Of a stretch of DNA of 64,000 nucleotides, positions 28,401-36,330 are shown piece after piece. Below the pieces are notes generated by a model. It was given only the letters and a program-made list of their open reading frames with translations. It was not told where the DNA came from and made no database searches. Position 1 is the first letter of the stretch. Each line of letters opens with the position of its first letter. This stretch comes from Saccharina japonica (lineage: Eukaryota; Sar; Phaeophyceae; Laminariales; Laminariaceae), in NCBI GenBank assembly GCA_008828725.1, contig MEHQ01001995.1, positions 369,519 through 433,518 on the forward strand, in the 5' to 3' direction. The position numbers and the translations under genes are program-made.

Positions 28401-31400
28401 TTTTTCTTCGATCCCCTTGATTACGCTCGCCCTTCTACCCCCTCTCGCTTATTAGTCGCAACTCGGATGCAGGTTCACTGAGTAGGCTCTTCTCCTCCCT
28501 CCTCACTACGGTACATGCGTGCCTTGTTTTCTTATCGCGAGAAGCACTTTCTTCCCTCGTCACCTCGCGTCGAATTCCGCCTACCCACGCTACGAGGGCG
28601 CTCTCAGCAATTGGTTTCTTATAATTTTTCGAAAATTTAAGTCGGACTCTCACCACGGTGGAATTCGAACTCCGGTACCAATACTAGTGGTATTTGAAGC
28701 TAACCACTTGGCGACCGGGGCGACCGATTGAGACTATCGATGTAATATTGGTATACTATTGGTATACTATTGGTATACTATTGTTGTACTATTATTAAAT
28801 AGTATGACAGCACCCCGCCTTGGACATATGTTTCGGCTGATGTTTTGGGCAACGGCTAGAGGGAAACCACCTCGCGGCACATCTAGGGATAGGTCTCGGC
28901 GAGTGTTGTTGAAGGCCTCAATTCCAGATGTCCCCTAAAAACGGAATTTCGCTTCAGGGAGTGTTACCCATCACTCCAATATAACAGTCGGTATACACCA
29001 AGTATGTACCAAGCATAAATCCTCACGTATGTACTGTTAACTGCGCGTTACGTCAATGTCTGCATGCGTCATTTTCGGCAGCCGAACCTTCAGCGACTCG
29101 ATATATTTGGCAAGGTGATCTCTAAGCCGTCTAGACAGCAGGACTCCCGTCACTCGTTTCGTCACGCATCGAAACCCAGCGCTACTCAGGCCGTGGCGAA
29201 AAATCAAAATTGAAGATTAGCGTATCTTGGTCATGGTGTATATAGCGCATAGTGTGCCACCGATATGACGCGATGTAAATTCAGTGTCATGTACCCGGTG
29301 TAAACTCGCTTCCTCGTTTTGGATGACGTACATTTCTTCTGGGCTGTGTAGCTATATGGCAACCGTAGAAGGAGATACAATGAATATGCCTGGGTGAAAC
29401 GAACCGCCTCATATGCATACGCCTGAACGAAGCTACGGTACAGCATATGCATCCGGATCGTAGAGTTTCATGTGGCGGTTTACTGTTGAATGCGGAGGGT
29501 TTCGTTTCGAGTAGCCGTATTACTTTTGGGTTTGGTGGTTAGACCCATCAACGACACGCAGACCATATATACAGGCAACCATCATGCCTAGGTTTCCATT
29601 GCGATCGGGGGGGGTCTGTTCGAAAAAGGCGTCAAAAGGCGTCACCCAGCGGTACGGTACTTTTCATCGTTGGATGCACCTGCGTTCCTCCAGATAGTAT
29701 AGGGACATGCCTAAAATTCCCCAACGTCTTTCCCGCACGGACGTGTTGAGCTTGCATTGCTATCGAAAATTGCGCACGCGGAGTTATCATACTAGGGGAC
29801 ACGTGGAACCCTGAGTCCGTTATACCTCCAAACAGCTCGGCTGAATTCCCTGTGAACGATGTGATGCCGTCGATGTGGAGCGTTGATCCAAACGTCAGGA
29901 TGGCACCTGCGCAATATGGGAGTTCGACCGACAGTTTCATGAAAGCCAAATCTTTCCAGCAACGTATTCAATGCGTACCGCCAGTCATAACCCGCCGTGC
30001 ACAATGTTTTTGGTACAGTGGCAGTGACGGCATTTATGTTTCGCAATCGGCGATTGTTTACCGTCCTACTTCCAACACTGCTCTAGGGAACCCGTGGAGG
30101 AACAACCGGTATAGCCTACTGAACATTGCAAGGTGTGGTGAACATTAAGGTTTGCTCTCGCATGCATCTCTGAAAGCACAAAACATTGCCCAGCGAGCAG
30201 ATACGGGGCGGCCACAGCGTACAGTATATCGCGTACTGCCTCTCGGTGAGCTTCTTTGGGGTCAAGCGACAACGGGATACGGTGCTGTCCATGCCGTGCA
30301 ATTGACAATGTCCGGCAGTGTGACACCCATGCCAGGCATCGGTGAATATCGGCCCACCTCCATAATCTGCCGAATTGTTGGTAAAAGTCGTGAGGCCATC
30401 GATGTTGAGAACTGAGAAAAGGGAGAAAATTACACCTGCGTTCAAACACGTGATAGGCCAATACGAGGTGCCGATGAAAGAAACATGCAGATGGCGTTGG
30501 CTACACATCTTCAGTTGTGTTCAGACGAGGCGGCAAGTAACACGGAAACAAGCCTATTTCAAACATATACGGACACACTACGTTGTGTGCATATTCTGTG
30601 CACGGAAAACAGCATTGCCTGGACAGTTCGCTGAGTGCAACTCAGTAGCGTGCGGCCGTATACGACCTCGGCCCCGCCTTGGTTTGAATCCACGGAGGTG
30701 TCCAACACAACATCTACACGCCGACCAGCCTCGCGCACATATAATACCAGGCTAACGTCAGGGGCCGAAACACATACGTAGGTTGTCAAGAAAATACCTG
30801 AGGTGTCTACTACTGTTCTTAACGGCATCTACCGAAACGTTGACGCCCCTAGAATACTTTATATTCCAAGGTGATACTCAGCATACAGGTGGATATTGGA
30901 ACTGCATGGCTAGCATCGATAACTTGCAACAGCTGCACAGGACCGAATGAAAGCGTAAAACTCTGTAAATGTTCACCACAGCTCAAGATGGTCTCAAGCT
31001 GGTGATATTTCTGTCCTCCGACGACTCATGGTCACAATGGCCTACACTTGCATAAAAACATTCGTAAGGTTGTTTGTATTATTTCCAGTCTTTGGTTGGA
31101 TGCCCTCCTTAGTTGCTAGAAGAGTTTCTGTGGCGCAACAACATTCTCGAACAAGTGAGTCACAACCTCAATGATTGCGATATTGCGATATCTATATGTG
31201 TTTGTTCCCTGCATCGGCGGCACGTGGACCCCCTCTGCGTCGCCCAGCAGAGTACTCGAACCTTCGGATTCTCCCGGCTGTCCTGTTCATGTGGGCACTT
31301 GATTGTGCTTGGCTCCTTTCCACCACGTGACACGTCTGTCTGGTCCGAGCTCTGCTTCTATTAGACTTTGGCTCGAGCATTCAGCGTGCACATTCTTGTC

Positions 31401-33516
31401 ATACGTTGTTCTCGCATTCACTCATAGCAGCCACATCCCCGCCCGTGGGCACACGAAGGGTTACCCTAAGGTACAATAAGCTCTCAAACGGAATAGTACC
31501 CCCGGTGGAAAGATAACGTGCTTTCTCAATCAAAACCTCGGTGCGCAACGCCTCGCCCGGCCCCGAGAGACTACGACGCATACACCCGCTATGTTCTGAA
31601 TATAATATACTCAACGGAAGGAACGCCCATACACACCCCCAAGGTATAAGAAGAAACGGTCTCGTACTGAGTATTGCAGTGTTTAATCTATATGATATGC
31701 GCTCCGGCCATTCAAAACATATATTCCAAGAAGTGATAAACCAATCGAAACACACCTCCTGTTGCGGCTTTGCCGCGCCGAAACCGCTACGCATGCACCT
31801 GGCAGACGAGCACACACCCTACATACGTTGTATCGGGGCCCAGCCGGAGGTTGTCCCCGTTGACCAACCAAAACTACGGAGCCATCCGCGGCACCATCAA
31901 GCTAAAGTGAGCGAACTCTGTGCACTAAGTTGTTGCTGAGTAAGGTTCCGAAATCGAGAAGAACATATGTGACAGTAGTGAAGATACTTAACAGACATCC
32001 CATCAACAAAACTCCTCCAATGAGTATGGGAGGACCGTTAATAATATCAAGAGCCCTGCGCAAGCGTACCTGCAAGTGTTCCTGAGTTGCTCCTAAAACT
32101 CGAAGTGCCGCCAATACTGATGGTGGAGTTTTCCGAAGATATTGCACCTGTGCGAACAGGCATCGTTAAATAAGTCGGTACCTCTAAATCAGGTTAGTAA
32201 TTTAGTAATTGTCCTGACCGATACCAAAATTCGGCTGTCCGTTGAAAACATGTAGTTACTACTCAACACGCCAGTGAAGGGGCAGAGGGGTGGGGCGAGC
32301 CAACGACCAGCCGCCCACGACTAATACCTGTTAACAATCATCAGGTTGTTTCATGAGACGTAAATGGAGAGGCAACACCAATCACATCAACAACGAGTCT
32401 CATCAGCCCAAGACGGGAAATGTTTGCAGTAGAATGTCCAGGCCAACAGGAGAAACTGGCCCGGTACAACAAGTTCCAGAGTCGGCAGTGAACAAGTGGA
32501 GCATTCAATTGGTATCACTACATTCACTGATAGCCTGCAATCGTAGAAATCTTGTGCCCGGATGCCTTGCTTGTATCCATCGAACCATGTTTCGACCCAC
32601 CCACCCCCACGCCTCACCAATCGTGGTGTGGTACTTATATCAACCGCTGAACGAACTGTCGCCCCACTTCGCTCGGATCGCACTATGATACCCACTGGAT
32701 GGCACAAAATACACGTGTTCGGGCACGTCTTCAATCATCATACCCATACGAACTATATAACCTCCGTATACATATTCATCGCAAATTCGTCAAGAAATAC
32801 TCACGACTGGATCATGGTCACGAAGCAAAACACCATCGACATGCTACACGCAGGTGGCAATTATGATAAGTGCCGTGGAGGGCACCTTGCTGGGCTACGA
32901 CAGGGGGATATTATATAGAACGTTAATCGTCGCCGTGAGGGATTTCAAAACATCATTGAATCGGAACAGGAGTCCAAACTGCGTTCTGCTGGGGGTTAAC
33001 GGTCGTTATTGGCAACGAGCGCGAGCACAGCGGTACACGCTATTTGGGCAGTTCGATCCGGACTACGCACGATCATTGACACGGAGAGACTCTCACCGCC
33101 GCGTGAAGCGTAGTTGCTCATGAAGACACAGTCCAAAGCCGTAACCCGGTTAACGTCGACATCCAAGGAGCTGGACGAATCCACTTCTATTGCACCCCCT
33201 CGGTCTGAGCGCCCTCCCCTGAGCACTAAGTTGACGAGGGTTAGCATCGACCGACCGGACACGTGAAATATACCAGACGAGTTCCCGCCATCGATAACAG
33301 CAACATCGTCTAAGTCATCCGTCGGATCCTGGACCACAACCAAGTGGCTACCACCTGTCACCTCGATCACCTGCTCGACCGCTACGGTTCCGCTCCAGTT
33401 GACCTCGAACGTCCCACTTCCGGTGCAGTACAGCGCGTCTCTAAGAGCCTGCACATCGTCAGGGGACGATACGCTTATCTGTGTGACAGACGCTGGGCAT
33501 GGCGCCGATTCGATAT
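4235..33516 (-). CDS. Multi-exon gene for a Pmp-like right-handed beta-helix repeat surface protein (21 exons placed, 5' and 3' ends unresolved)
   Basis: Twenty-one exons on the minus strand join into one open frame of about 803 codons. The product resembles the polymorphic outer membrane protein (Pmp) class of parallel beta-helix proteins: repeats of 26-32 residues open with G-A-I/V/L, hold a central S-x-x-I-x-I-x-G strand, then F-x-x-N-S-A, and close with G-G. Pmp proteins of Chlamydia are surface adhesins; similar proteins are abundant in brown algae, where their role is unknown. Order: N-terminal region, about 20 turns, then a C-P-A-G-x-Y segment like those in extracellular Cys-rich modules. 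Every join between repeats is phase 1, splitting the second Gly of G-G-A-I. Introns run from about 0.37 to 3.9 kb and several hold transposons. A secreted or wall-facing location is inferred. Not found: an ATG exon, a stop-bearing last exon, a promoter or a poly(A) signal. Confidence 0.85.
5522..5839 (-). CDS. Exon 20: compound exon with about four turns (106 codons)
   Basis: It starts G-A-L-Y-S-F after ACAG|GTGC, then runs through F-V-G-N-I-A, G-G-A-I-F-V, F-V-L-N-T-A-S-F-G-G-A-V, C-T-F-E-Q-N-Q-A-S-D-G-A-G and F-R-R-N-Y-A without introns. Here several turns are fused in one exon, unlike the single-turn exons upstream. The 3' border fits a non-canonical CAG|GCAAGT donor. With it, the join to exon 21 restores N-Y-A-E-V-S-G-G-A-V at the normal repeat spacing and in phase 1. 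The alternative GTAAAA donor 32 bp further on (left border 5490) leaves an unmatched tail. Confidence 0.8.
5940..5998 (+). repeat. Imperfect tandem duplication of about 30 bp
   Basis: Two adjacent units start CTCGTACG and continue TTCATGTT in the intron between exons 19 and 20. Confidence 0.5.
6440..6523 (-). CDS. Exon 19: one beta-helix turn (28 codons)
   Basis: G-A-I-Y-S, H-V-N-I-A-G-M-S-A, then L-T-S-N-E-T-D-D-Q-G-G, with Leu in place of the signature Phe. Acceptor ATAG|GTGC, donor GTATGG. Phase 1-1. Confidence 0.85.
7331..7414 (-). CDS. Exon 18: one beta-helix turn (28 codons)
   Basis: G-A-I-S-S, K-I-D-I-R-G-T-S-T, then F-T-G-N-A-A-R-V-Q-G-G. Acceptor ACAG|GTGC, donor GTACCA. Phase 1-1. 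Confidence 0.87.
7820..7908 (-). pseudogene. Possible decayed repeat exon (89 bp) between exons 17 and 18
   Basis: A consensus G-GAG|GTATGT donor and a CTAG|GA acceptor lie 89 bp apart. The length is not a multiple of three, and the core F-x-x-N is not recognisable. Size and splice sites fit; the coding content does not. Confidence 0.3.
8621..8701 (-). CDS. Exon 17: one beta-helix turn (27 codons)
   Basis: G-A-I-Y-S, then M-L-N-V-D-G-S-V-A and F-T-S-N-S-A-L-N-G-G. Acceptor ACAG|GTGC, donor GTGGGA. Phase 1-1. Confidence 0.87.
9815..9901 (-). CDS. Exon 16: one beta-helix turn (29 codons)
   Basis: It opens G-C-A-I, one Cys inserted into the G-A-I signature. Then I-T-I-N-G-R-A-T and F-V-N-N-T-A-T-S-S-D-G-G. 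Acceptor GCAG|GATG, donor GTAAGA. Phase 1-1. Confidence 0.85.
10267..10344 (-). CDS. Exon 15: one beta-helix turn (26 codons)
   Basis: G-A-I-F-A, then G-V-Y-I-D-G and F-T-A-N-T-G-C-L-R. The end is Arg followed by the split Gly, so the next turn is entered as R-G rather than G-G. Donor GTGAAT. Phase 1-1. Confidence 0.85.
11870..11947 (-). CDS. Exon 14: one beta-helix turn (26 codons)
   Basis: G-A-V-Q-M start, L-F-R-V-K-G, then F-D-H-N-I-A-V-F-G-G. Acceptor ACAG|GTGC, donor GTGAGC. Phase 1-1. Confidence 0.86.
12733..12810 (-). CDS. Exon 13: one beta-helix turn (26 codons)
   Basis: G-A-L-F-A start, T-I-N-I-G-G, then F-T-R-N-E-G-L-L-G-G. Donor GTAAGG. Phase 1-1. Only about 0.4 kb separates it from exon 12. 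Confidence 0.87.
13216..13296 (-). CDS. Exon 12: one beta-helix turn (27 codons)
   Basis: G-A-M-S-L start, S-L-D-I-E-G, then F-E-E-N-L-A-N-S-W-G-G. Acceptor ACAG|GAGC, donor GTAATA. Phase 1-1. Confidence 0.85.
14128..14208 (-). CDS. Exon 11: one beta-helix turn (27 codons)
   Basis: G-A-V-R-A start. The middle strand lacks the Asp-Gly turn (V-A-M-H-S). Then F-N-G-N-F-A-Q-F-L-G-G. Donor GTGAGA. Phase 1-1. Confidence 0.85.
15267..15347 (-). CDS. Exon 10: one beta-helix turn (27 codons)
   Basis: G-A-I-Q-V, then E-L-R-L-D-G-N-T-S and F-V-N-N-N-G-G-M-F-G-G. Acceptor ATAG|GTGC, donor GTAAGA. Phase 1-1. Confidence 0.87.
15797..17168. mobile_element. hAT-like non-autonomous DNA transposon (1.37 kb)
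   Basis: The element is bounded by a perfect 8-bp direct repeat CTCTGTGT (15789-15796 and 17169-17176). The ends begin TAGCGTTGGTAATC and, in inverse, TAGTAACTGAAAATC. An 8-bp duplication and TAG-type ends fit the hAT superfamily. Both subterminal regions are dense in TGATTA/TAATCA words. One 121-codon ATG frame (16024-16389, plus; Lys/Arg-rich) has no hAT transposase motif I recognise. It lies in the intron between exons 9 and 10. Confidence 0.7.
17266..18184. mobile_element. Mutator-like (MULE) non-autonomous element with about 300-bp inverted repeats
   Basis: The left arm (17266 to about 17575) and the right arm (about 17870-18184, inverted) align over their whole length at roughly three quarters identity by eye. 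Both start GGGCACT. The flanks are TTGTGTAGT and TTGTGTAAT, a 9-bp target duplication with one mismatch. Long inverted repeats plus a 9-bp duplication are the MULE signature. About 300 bp of spacer carry no recognisable gene. It lies 97 bp from the hAT-like element in the same intron. Confidence 0.75.
18645..18740 (-). CDS. Exon 9: one beta-helix turn, longest of the set (32 codons)
   Basis: G-A-I-S-A, then V-I-S-I-D-G-T-T and F-T-R-N-S-P. The distal loop is enlarged by an acidic insert (S-E-E-D-L-M-N) before G-G. Donor GTACGT. Phase 1-1. The following 3.3-kb intron holds two DNA transposons. Confidence 0.85.
19444..19498 (-). pseudogene. Decayed repeat exon (55 bp) in the intron between exons 8 and 9
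   Basis: A GTAG|GTGCCGTG start encodes G-A-V and a second frame near the end reads F-F-N-T-S-G-W-G. The two parts are out of frame, a TGA lies between them, and the donor is GAG|CAG instead of GAG|GT. Confidence 0.45.
20190..20432 (-). mobile_element. 243-bp MITE, copy 2 (inverted relative to copy 1)
   Basis: Same ATCCCACGGTAGG ends, same internal GAGCTCCTC hairpin and same ATTTTCTGACCGG segment as copy 1, in reverse. It sits in the intron between exons 8 and 9. The flanks TCCACG and CCCACG suggest a degraded target duplication. Confidence 0.72.
20482..20562 (-). CDS. Exon 8: one beta-helix turn (27 codons)
   Basis: Near-consensus repeat: G-A-I-E-S, then T-I-E-I-D-G-I-N-A and F-T-D-N-S-A-S-R-A-G-G. 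Donor GTAAAG, acceptor GCAG|GCGC. Phase 1-1. A MITE ends about 50 bp downstream in the next intron. Confidence 0.88.
21293..21373 (-). CDS. Exon 7: one beta-helix turn (27 codons)
   Basis: G-A-V-S-L start, then T-L-I-A-S-N and F-S-N-N-S-A-T-L-W-G-G. Acceptor GCAG|GGGC, donor GTGAGA. Phase 1-1. Confidence 0.87.
22295..22385 (+). repeat. Short tandem duplication of about 42 bp
   Basis: Two units share CGGAATCA, then GAGAGTATT or AAGAGTATT, in the intron between exons 6 and 7. Minor. Confidence 0.45.
23105..23182 (-). CDS. Exon 6: one beta-helix turn (26 codons)
   Basis: G-A-V-D-L start, F-E-G-D-A-S in the strand region, then F-V-R-N-L-A-T-I-G-G. Acceptor is AAG|GGGC rather than CAG|GTGC. Donor GTGAGA. 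Phase 1-1. Confidence 0.83.
23690..24575. repeat. GGGTACCC-rich paired blocks
   Basis: Two blocks (about 23690-23830 and 24475-24575) are packed with GGGTACCC palindromes and share CCGTCTGA and CCGGGTACCCGG. The interval between them has no gene signature. Possibly the ends of a palindrome-rich non-autonomous element in the intron between exons 5 and 6. Confidence 0.4.
24850..24945 (+). repeat. Two imperfect copies of a 45-bp unit
   Basis: GTAGACA, then GATGAAAAGTGCA, occurs twice in tandem next to A-rich runs. Minor. Confidence 0.45.
25894..25971 (-). CDS. Exon 5: one beta-helix turn (26 codons)
   Basis: G-A-I-I-S, then V-T-I-I-G and F-S-D-N-F-A, closing S-G-G. Donor GTGAGC, acceptor GCAG|GCGC. 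Phase 1-1. The intron to exon 4 (about 3.85 kb) is the longest in the gene. Confidence 0.86.
28650..28730 (-). repeat. tRNA-derived SINE-like segment
   Basis: On the minus strand an A-box-like TCGCCAAGTGG is followed about 40 bp later by a B-box AGTTCGAATTC, the internal RNA polymerase III promoter layout. The implied arms do not pair well, so a tRNA relic or SINE head is more likely than a working tRNA gene. Confidence 0.45.
28747..28795 (+). repeat. Tandem 11-bp microsatellite
   Basis: About four copies of TATTGGTATAC next to the SINE-like segment, the last ones diverged. Confidence 0.8.
29826..29906 (-). CDS. Exon 4: one beta-helix turn (27 codons)
   Basis: Close to consensus: G-A-I-L, then L-H-I-D-G-I-T-S, then F-T-G-N-S-A-E-L-F-G-G. 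Donor GTATAA, acceptor GCAG|GTGC. Phase 1-1. The intron to exon 3 is only about 0.45 kb. Confidence 0.88.
30358..30435 (-). CDS. Exon 3: one beta-helix turn (26 codons)
   Basis: It starts G-V-I instead of G-A-I, then V-L-N-I-D-G and a perfect F-T-N-N-S-A, closing Y-G-G. Donor GTGGGC. Phase 1-1. Confidence 0.87.
31756..31798 (-). pseudogene. Decayed repeat exon (43 bp) in the intron between exons 2 and 3
   Basis: It keeps a CCAG|GTGC acceptor and a G-GAG|GTGTGT donor typical of the array, but only 43 bp lie between them. The G-A start and the closing G-G end are in different frames and the F-x-x-N core is gone. It looks like an internally deleted exon. Confidence 0.5.
32070..32147 (-). CDS. 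Exon 2: one beta-helix turn (26 codons)
   Basis: AG|GTGC acceptor and G|GTACGC donor. It reads G-A-I-S-S then S-T-I-S-I-G-G and F-R-S-N-S-G. The end is L-A-G, so the usual closing double Gly is reduced to A-G. Phase 1-1. Confidence 0.85.
33097..33516 (-). CDS. Exon 1 (first placed): N-terminal region plus first G-G-A-I turn
   Basis: About 140 residues. It starts with a short Pro/Cys segment, then S-P-D-D-V-Q-A-L-R-D-A-L, a beta-rich stretch (V-I-D-G-G-N-S-S-G-I-F), G-G-A-I-E-V and F-M-S-N-Y-A-S-R-G-G before a GTGAGA donor. The right border is set at a TTTTCTCCTCAG acceptor, which gives the same phase 1 as all later exons. The frame stays open further right to about 33660 and there encodes a hydrophobic signal-peptide-like stretch (V-A-F-V-A-L-L-L-F). 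It contains no ATG, only a GTG near 33625, and meets a TGA. So either a signal peptide exon lies upstream or this exon begins further right after an unseen acceptor. Confidence 0.78.
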
Positions 33517-36330
33517 CTGAGGAGAAAAGCAACAATGCAACGAAGGCTACTCCCAAGGAAATCCTGGTGGGTTTAGGGGACACACGACGAAGACAAAATG
33601 AAAACACAGAGGTCAGCCGGAACACGAGTTGGTCACGAGATACGATTTTTGAAAACCGTCAAATCGATTTAAATGCGTTAATCTCGACAAAACCAAAACA
33701 ATCGGTAAAACCGTTTGGTGTTTGGCAGTTATCGACGCCTCCAAAACGTCGGAAATCACGGATGAGTTTCCGGTTCTTCTTTGATTTGCACATTCTTGTC
33801 CACTCTCAAACGCGTCAACGGTTCTCTTCTTAAACTGGTTTGCCTAGCTTCTGCGTTGCCATATTTTTGTTGACGCATGCTATCTTAAGGTAGAGGTTAG
33901 CTCTACTGTATACCCCACAACAAAAGGAATTGAAGGACAGTAGAAAGTGCTACCAGATGAACAAGCTCACGGCCTAAGTGTAAAACAATGTTTGGAACAC
34001 AAGAATGATATTCCAATGTCGACTTTGGGTCAAGTAGCCCCCCTGTCATTCTGAAAAAAACAAACAGCCGAAACGTGCTACCTCTATAACGCAGCACGCG
34101 TCTGTTGACGCTGCTCATTGTTGCCTGCGGCTTGTTAGATAATACGCGTGGAAGTCCAAGAATGGACAAAAATGAAAGACAATGGAAACGTGCTACGATA
34201 GGAGGGGTATTCCAGTTTTCATAACCACATACGTTTACGCCACTCGGACTAGTGGCTTCGTAACTCACTCAAAATACTAAATGAAATTGAACTATGGCCG
34301 CAGAGTAGCAAACAAGCCAATGGTGATGCGTTTCGCGAAAAAGCAAAAGGCTAAAACTCTTGATATTGCAACGAATTGTGTAGTCACTCCGCCGAGTGGC
34401 TCTGGTTGGCGTGAAAATATCAGACTTGAAAGCGACCCCCCCACCGTAGCACCAAATACAGCTTCCTTTGTGATCAAAGGCAGACTAGTTGCAAACGACT
34501 GACAGATTGCCGGTGTTCATTTCCCATCAGAGCTAACCAACGAGGGGCCGAGGCAACAAAAGAGGGAAAGCCTCACATGTGTTGTGGCCGCATCGCAATA
34601 CCTTACGTTTGCAAGACCGTGGAAGGGACCCTAGGTGTTGTTCCGGCAAAGGCATTCATTCTTAGCCCAACAGCCTTAGGACTACGGCTACAGCAGCGCT
34701 TCACTAGGCTTGGCTGGGAGAGCACCTTCCCGATTCAGGGTGATGACTACGGACACCGAACGTACTGCGATGCAGGCCACACGAGGCCTACGTAGGGCCC
34801 CCTGCGATTATGTACACGTATGCAGTCATCAGGGGCGCAAGTATTAGCATGAATTGGTACATAACCCATTCTTGAAACCTTAGTTAATATCAGGGGTGTT
34901 TGAATCCGAATGGATGCTGTTTGTTTTAGGAGCTGCGGACCGGAAGAATGAAATGATGATGTAAAACGCATACGCTCCGGAGAACACGCACCCTACCTGC
35001 ATATTATGGAAAACAAGTTGACCCAAAAAGCCTGGCCACACAGTGAACATCCCCCAAATAAATTCAACAAACACCACAAGGGCTGAGCTGGCACGACGTG
35101 TATATGCGATAGATGGTGCCGTTTTCGAAGCAGGCGAAGCGGTGTTTTACATAGGCAAATTGAAACGAGGTGGGGTGCATGTTTTGCGCCACGATAAAAA
35201 GGACATAACCAGACGAGCATAGAGAAAAACAAATAAAATGCTACGTACAGGCGTTCTGTCTTGGAAAATCATTCGGTTTGCCTGTATGCTGTATGTAGAA
35301 GTGGAGGCCGTTGATCGTGTGACCCGCACATGGGCTACGTTGACGAACACGGCAACGCTTGAGGGATGTGTCGCCTGCGACTCTACGCTTGAGTTTCGCT
35401 TCGAGGGCCGTGGTAAATCCGCTGGGTTGAGCCCTTCTCTCGTGAATGATGGAAACATTCCGCAGGAGCGTCGAGGAGGTGTTGCGTATTGCTCCTTCTC
35501 GCCGTTTGAATTTCGTATTTAGATTTCAAAAGCATAAATACCTATTCAAGTACTCCCCCGCCTCTCTCACTGTAGGCACACCGCTATATTAGGTTCAGCC
35601 ACGATTGGGCGAGAAAACCCAACTGGAGCGCAACTACTGCCGAGCTACTACACAGGTACCCATATCTTGATTGCCCTCGTGAAACGTTCGGCGGCGCGGT
35701 GAGCCGCGTCGTGCTTACACTAAAGCAAACTAATCCCAAACGTTCAAGTCAGCAGGTCACAGCAGGCAGGGTTTGTAGTTGCGAATCTCGTCCGAACTAA
35801 AGTTGACCATAGAGCAAAAGTAAGGCCACGCCAGAGGTCATCACAATGGTTCGGAGCTCCTGACACAAGGAGGTCAATGTGTCGTCCGAACAAACCAGTT
35901 CGGAGACGTTTGTTCGCACCACACATTCCACCCGCAAAGCCAGGCAAAGTCCTCTCTAGGTACGGACATCAACACGACAGCGGTCTTTGGATACATGCCC
36001 CTTGGGTGGCAAGAAGTTTTGCTATCCGGAAGATCTCTTCCTCGGCCTTCAACTCGGCAAACCCATTGACGAATTCGAAAACAAATGTCATGTGTGAAAC
36101 TCTGGGGGATAGGGTTGGCATATCCGTAGGGACAGGGGAAAATCCCAGGAAACACTGAGCAATGGTTCGAAAAGCACTATTTGGAGTCATCGACCCAACT
36201 GCTGCGGGTCCCGTTGCCAAGCTGCGCCTAGTAAATAATTTAGATTATTATAAGACGTGCTAAGCTGCCATACAGCGTATCTCTCTGGGAAACGGGTTAA
36301 GACGAATTTAAGACACGCCCCCTTCACTCG
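33517..36330. other. Upstream region of the gene; nothing supported except the 34.3-kb relic
   Basis: This should contain the missing first exon and promoter. No ATG exon could be chosen with confidence and no TATA-type element stands out. Confidence 0.4.
34290..34500 (-). pseudogene. Relic of the 3' part of a second beta-helix gene copy
   Basis: The sequence aligns with the stretch around and downstream of exon 21 (about 4070-4290). It shares CACTCGGC, TTCGTTGCA, TTTCGCGA, GCATC and TACTCTGCG in the same order over more than 100 bp, at about 70% identity by eye. No repeat exon survives next to it. It lies upstream of exon 1, so it may be what remains of a tandem duplicate. Confidence 0.45.

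Larger units (their letters stand above)
25972..29825. other. Longest intron of the beta-helix gene
   Basis: Between exons 4 and 5. It holds poly-G runs (near 26705 and 27230), a SINE-like piece (28620-28800) and very weak exon-like relics near 26970 and 27675. No independent gene is supported. Confidence 0.5.

Noticed and set aside
29650..29686. GCAG|GTGCATCC acceptor-like site downstream of exon 4
   Set aside because: Only about 34 bp to a poor donor, with a length not a multiple of three; could be an exon relic but evidence is too thin for a feature.
35147..35522. Overlapping frames on both strands with F-V-N-V-A
   Set aside because: F-V-N lacks the two-residue spacing of F-x-x-N and no splice borders fit.
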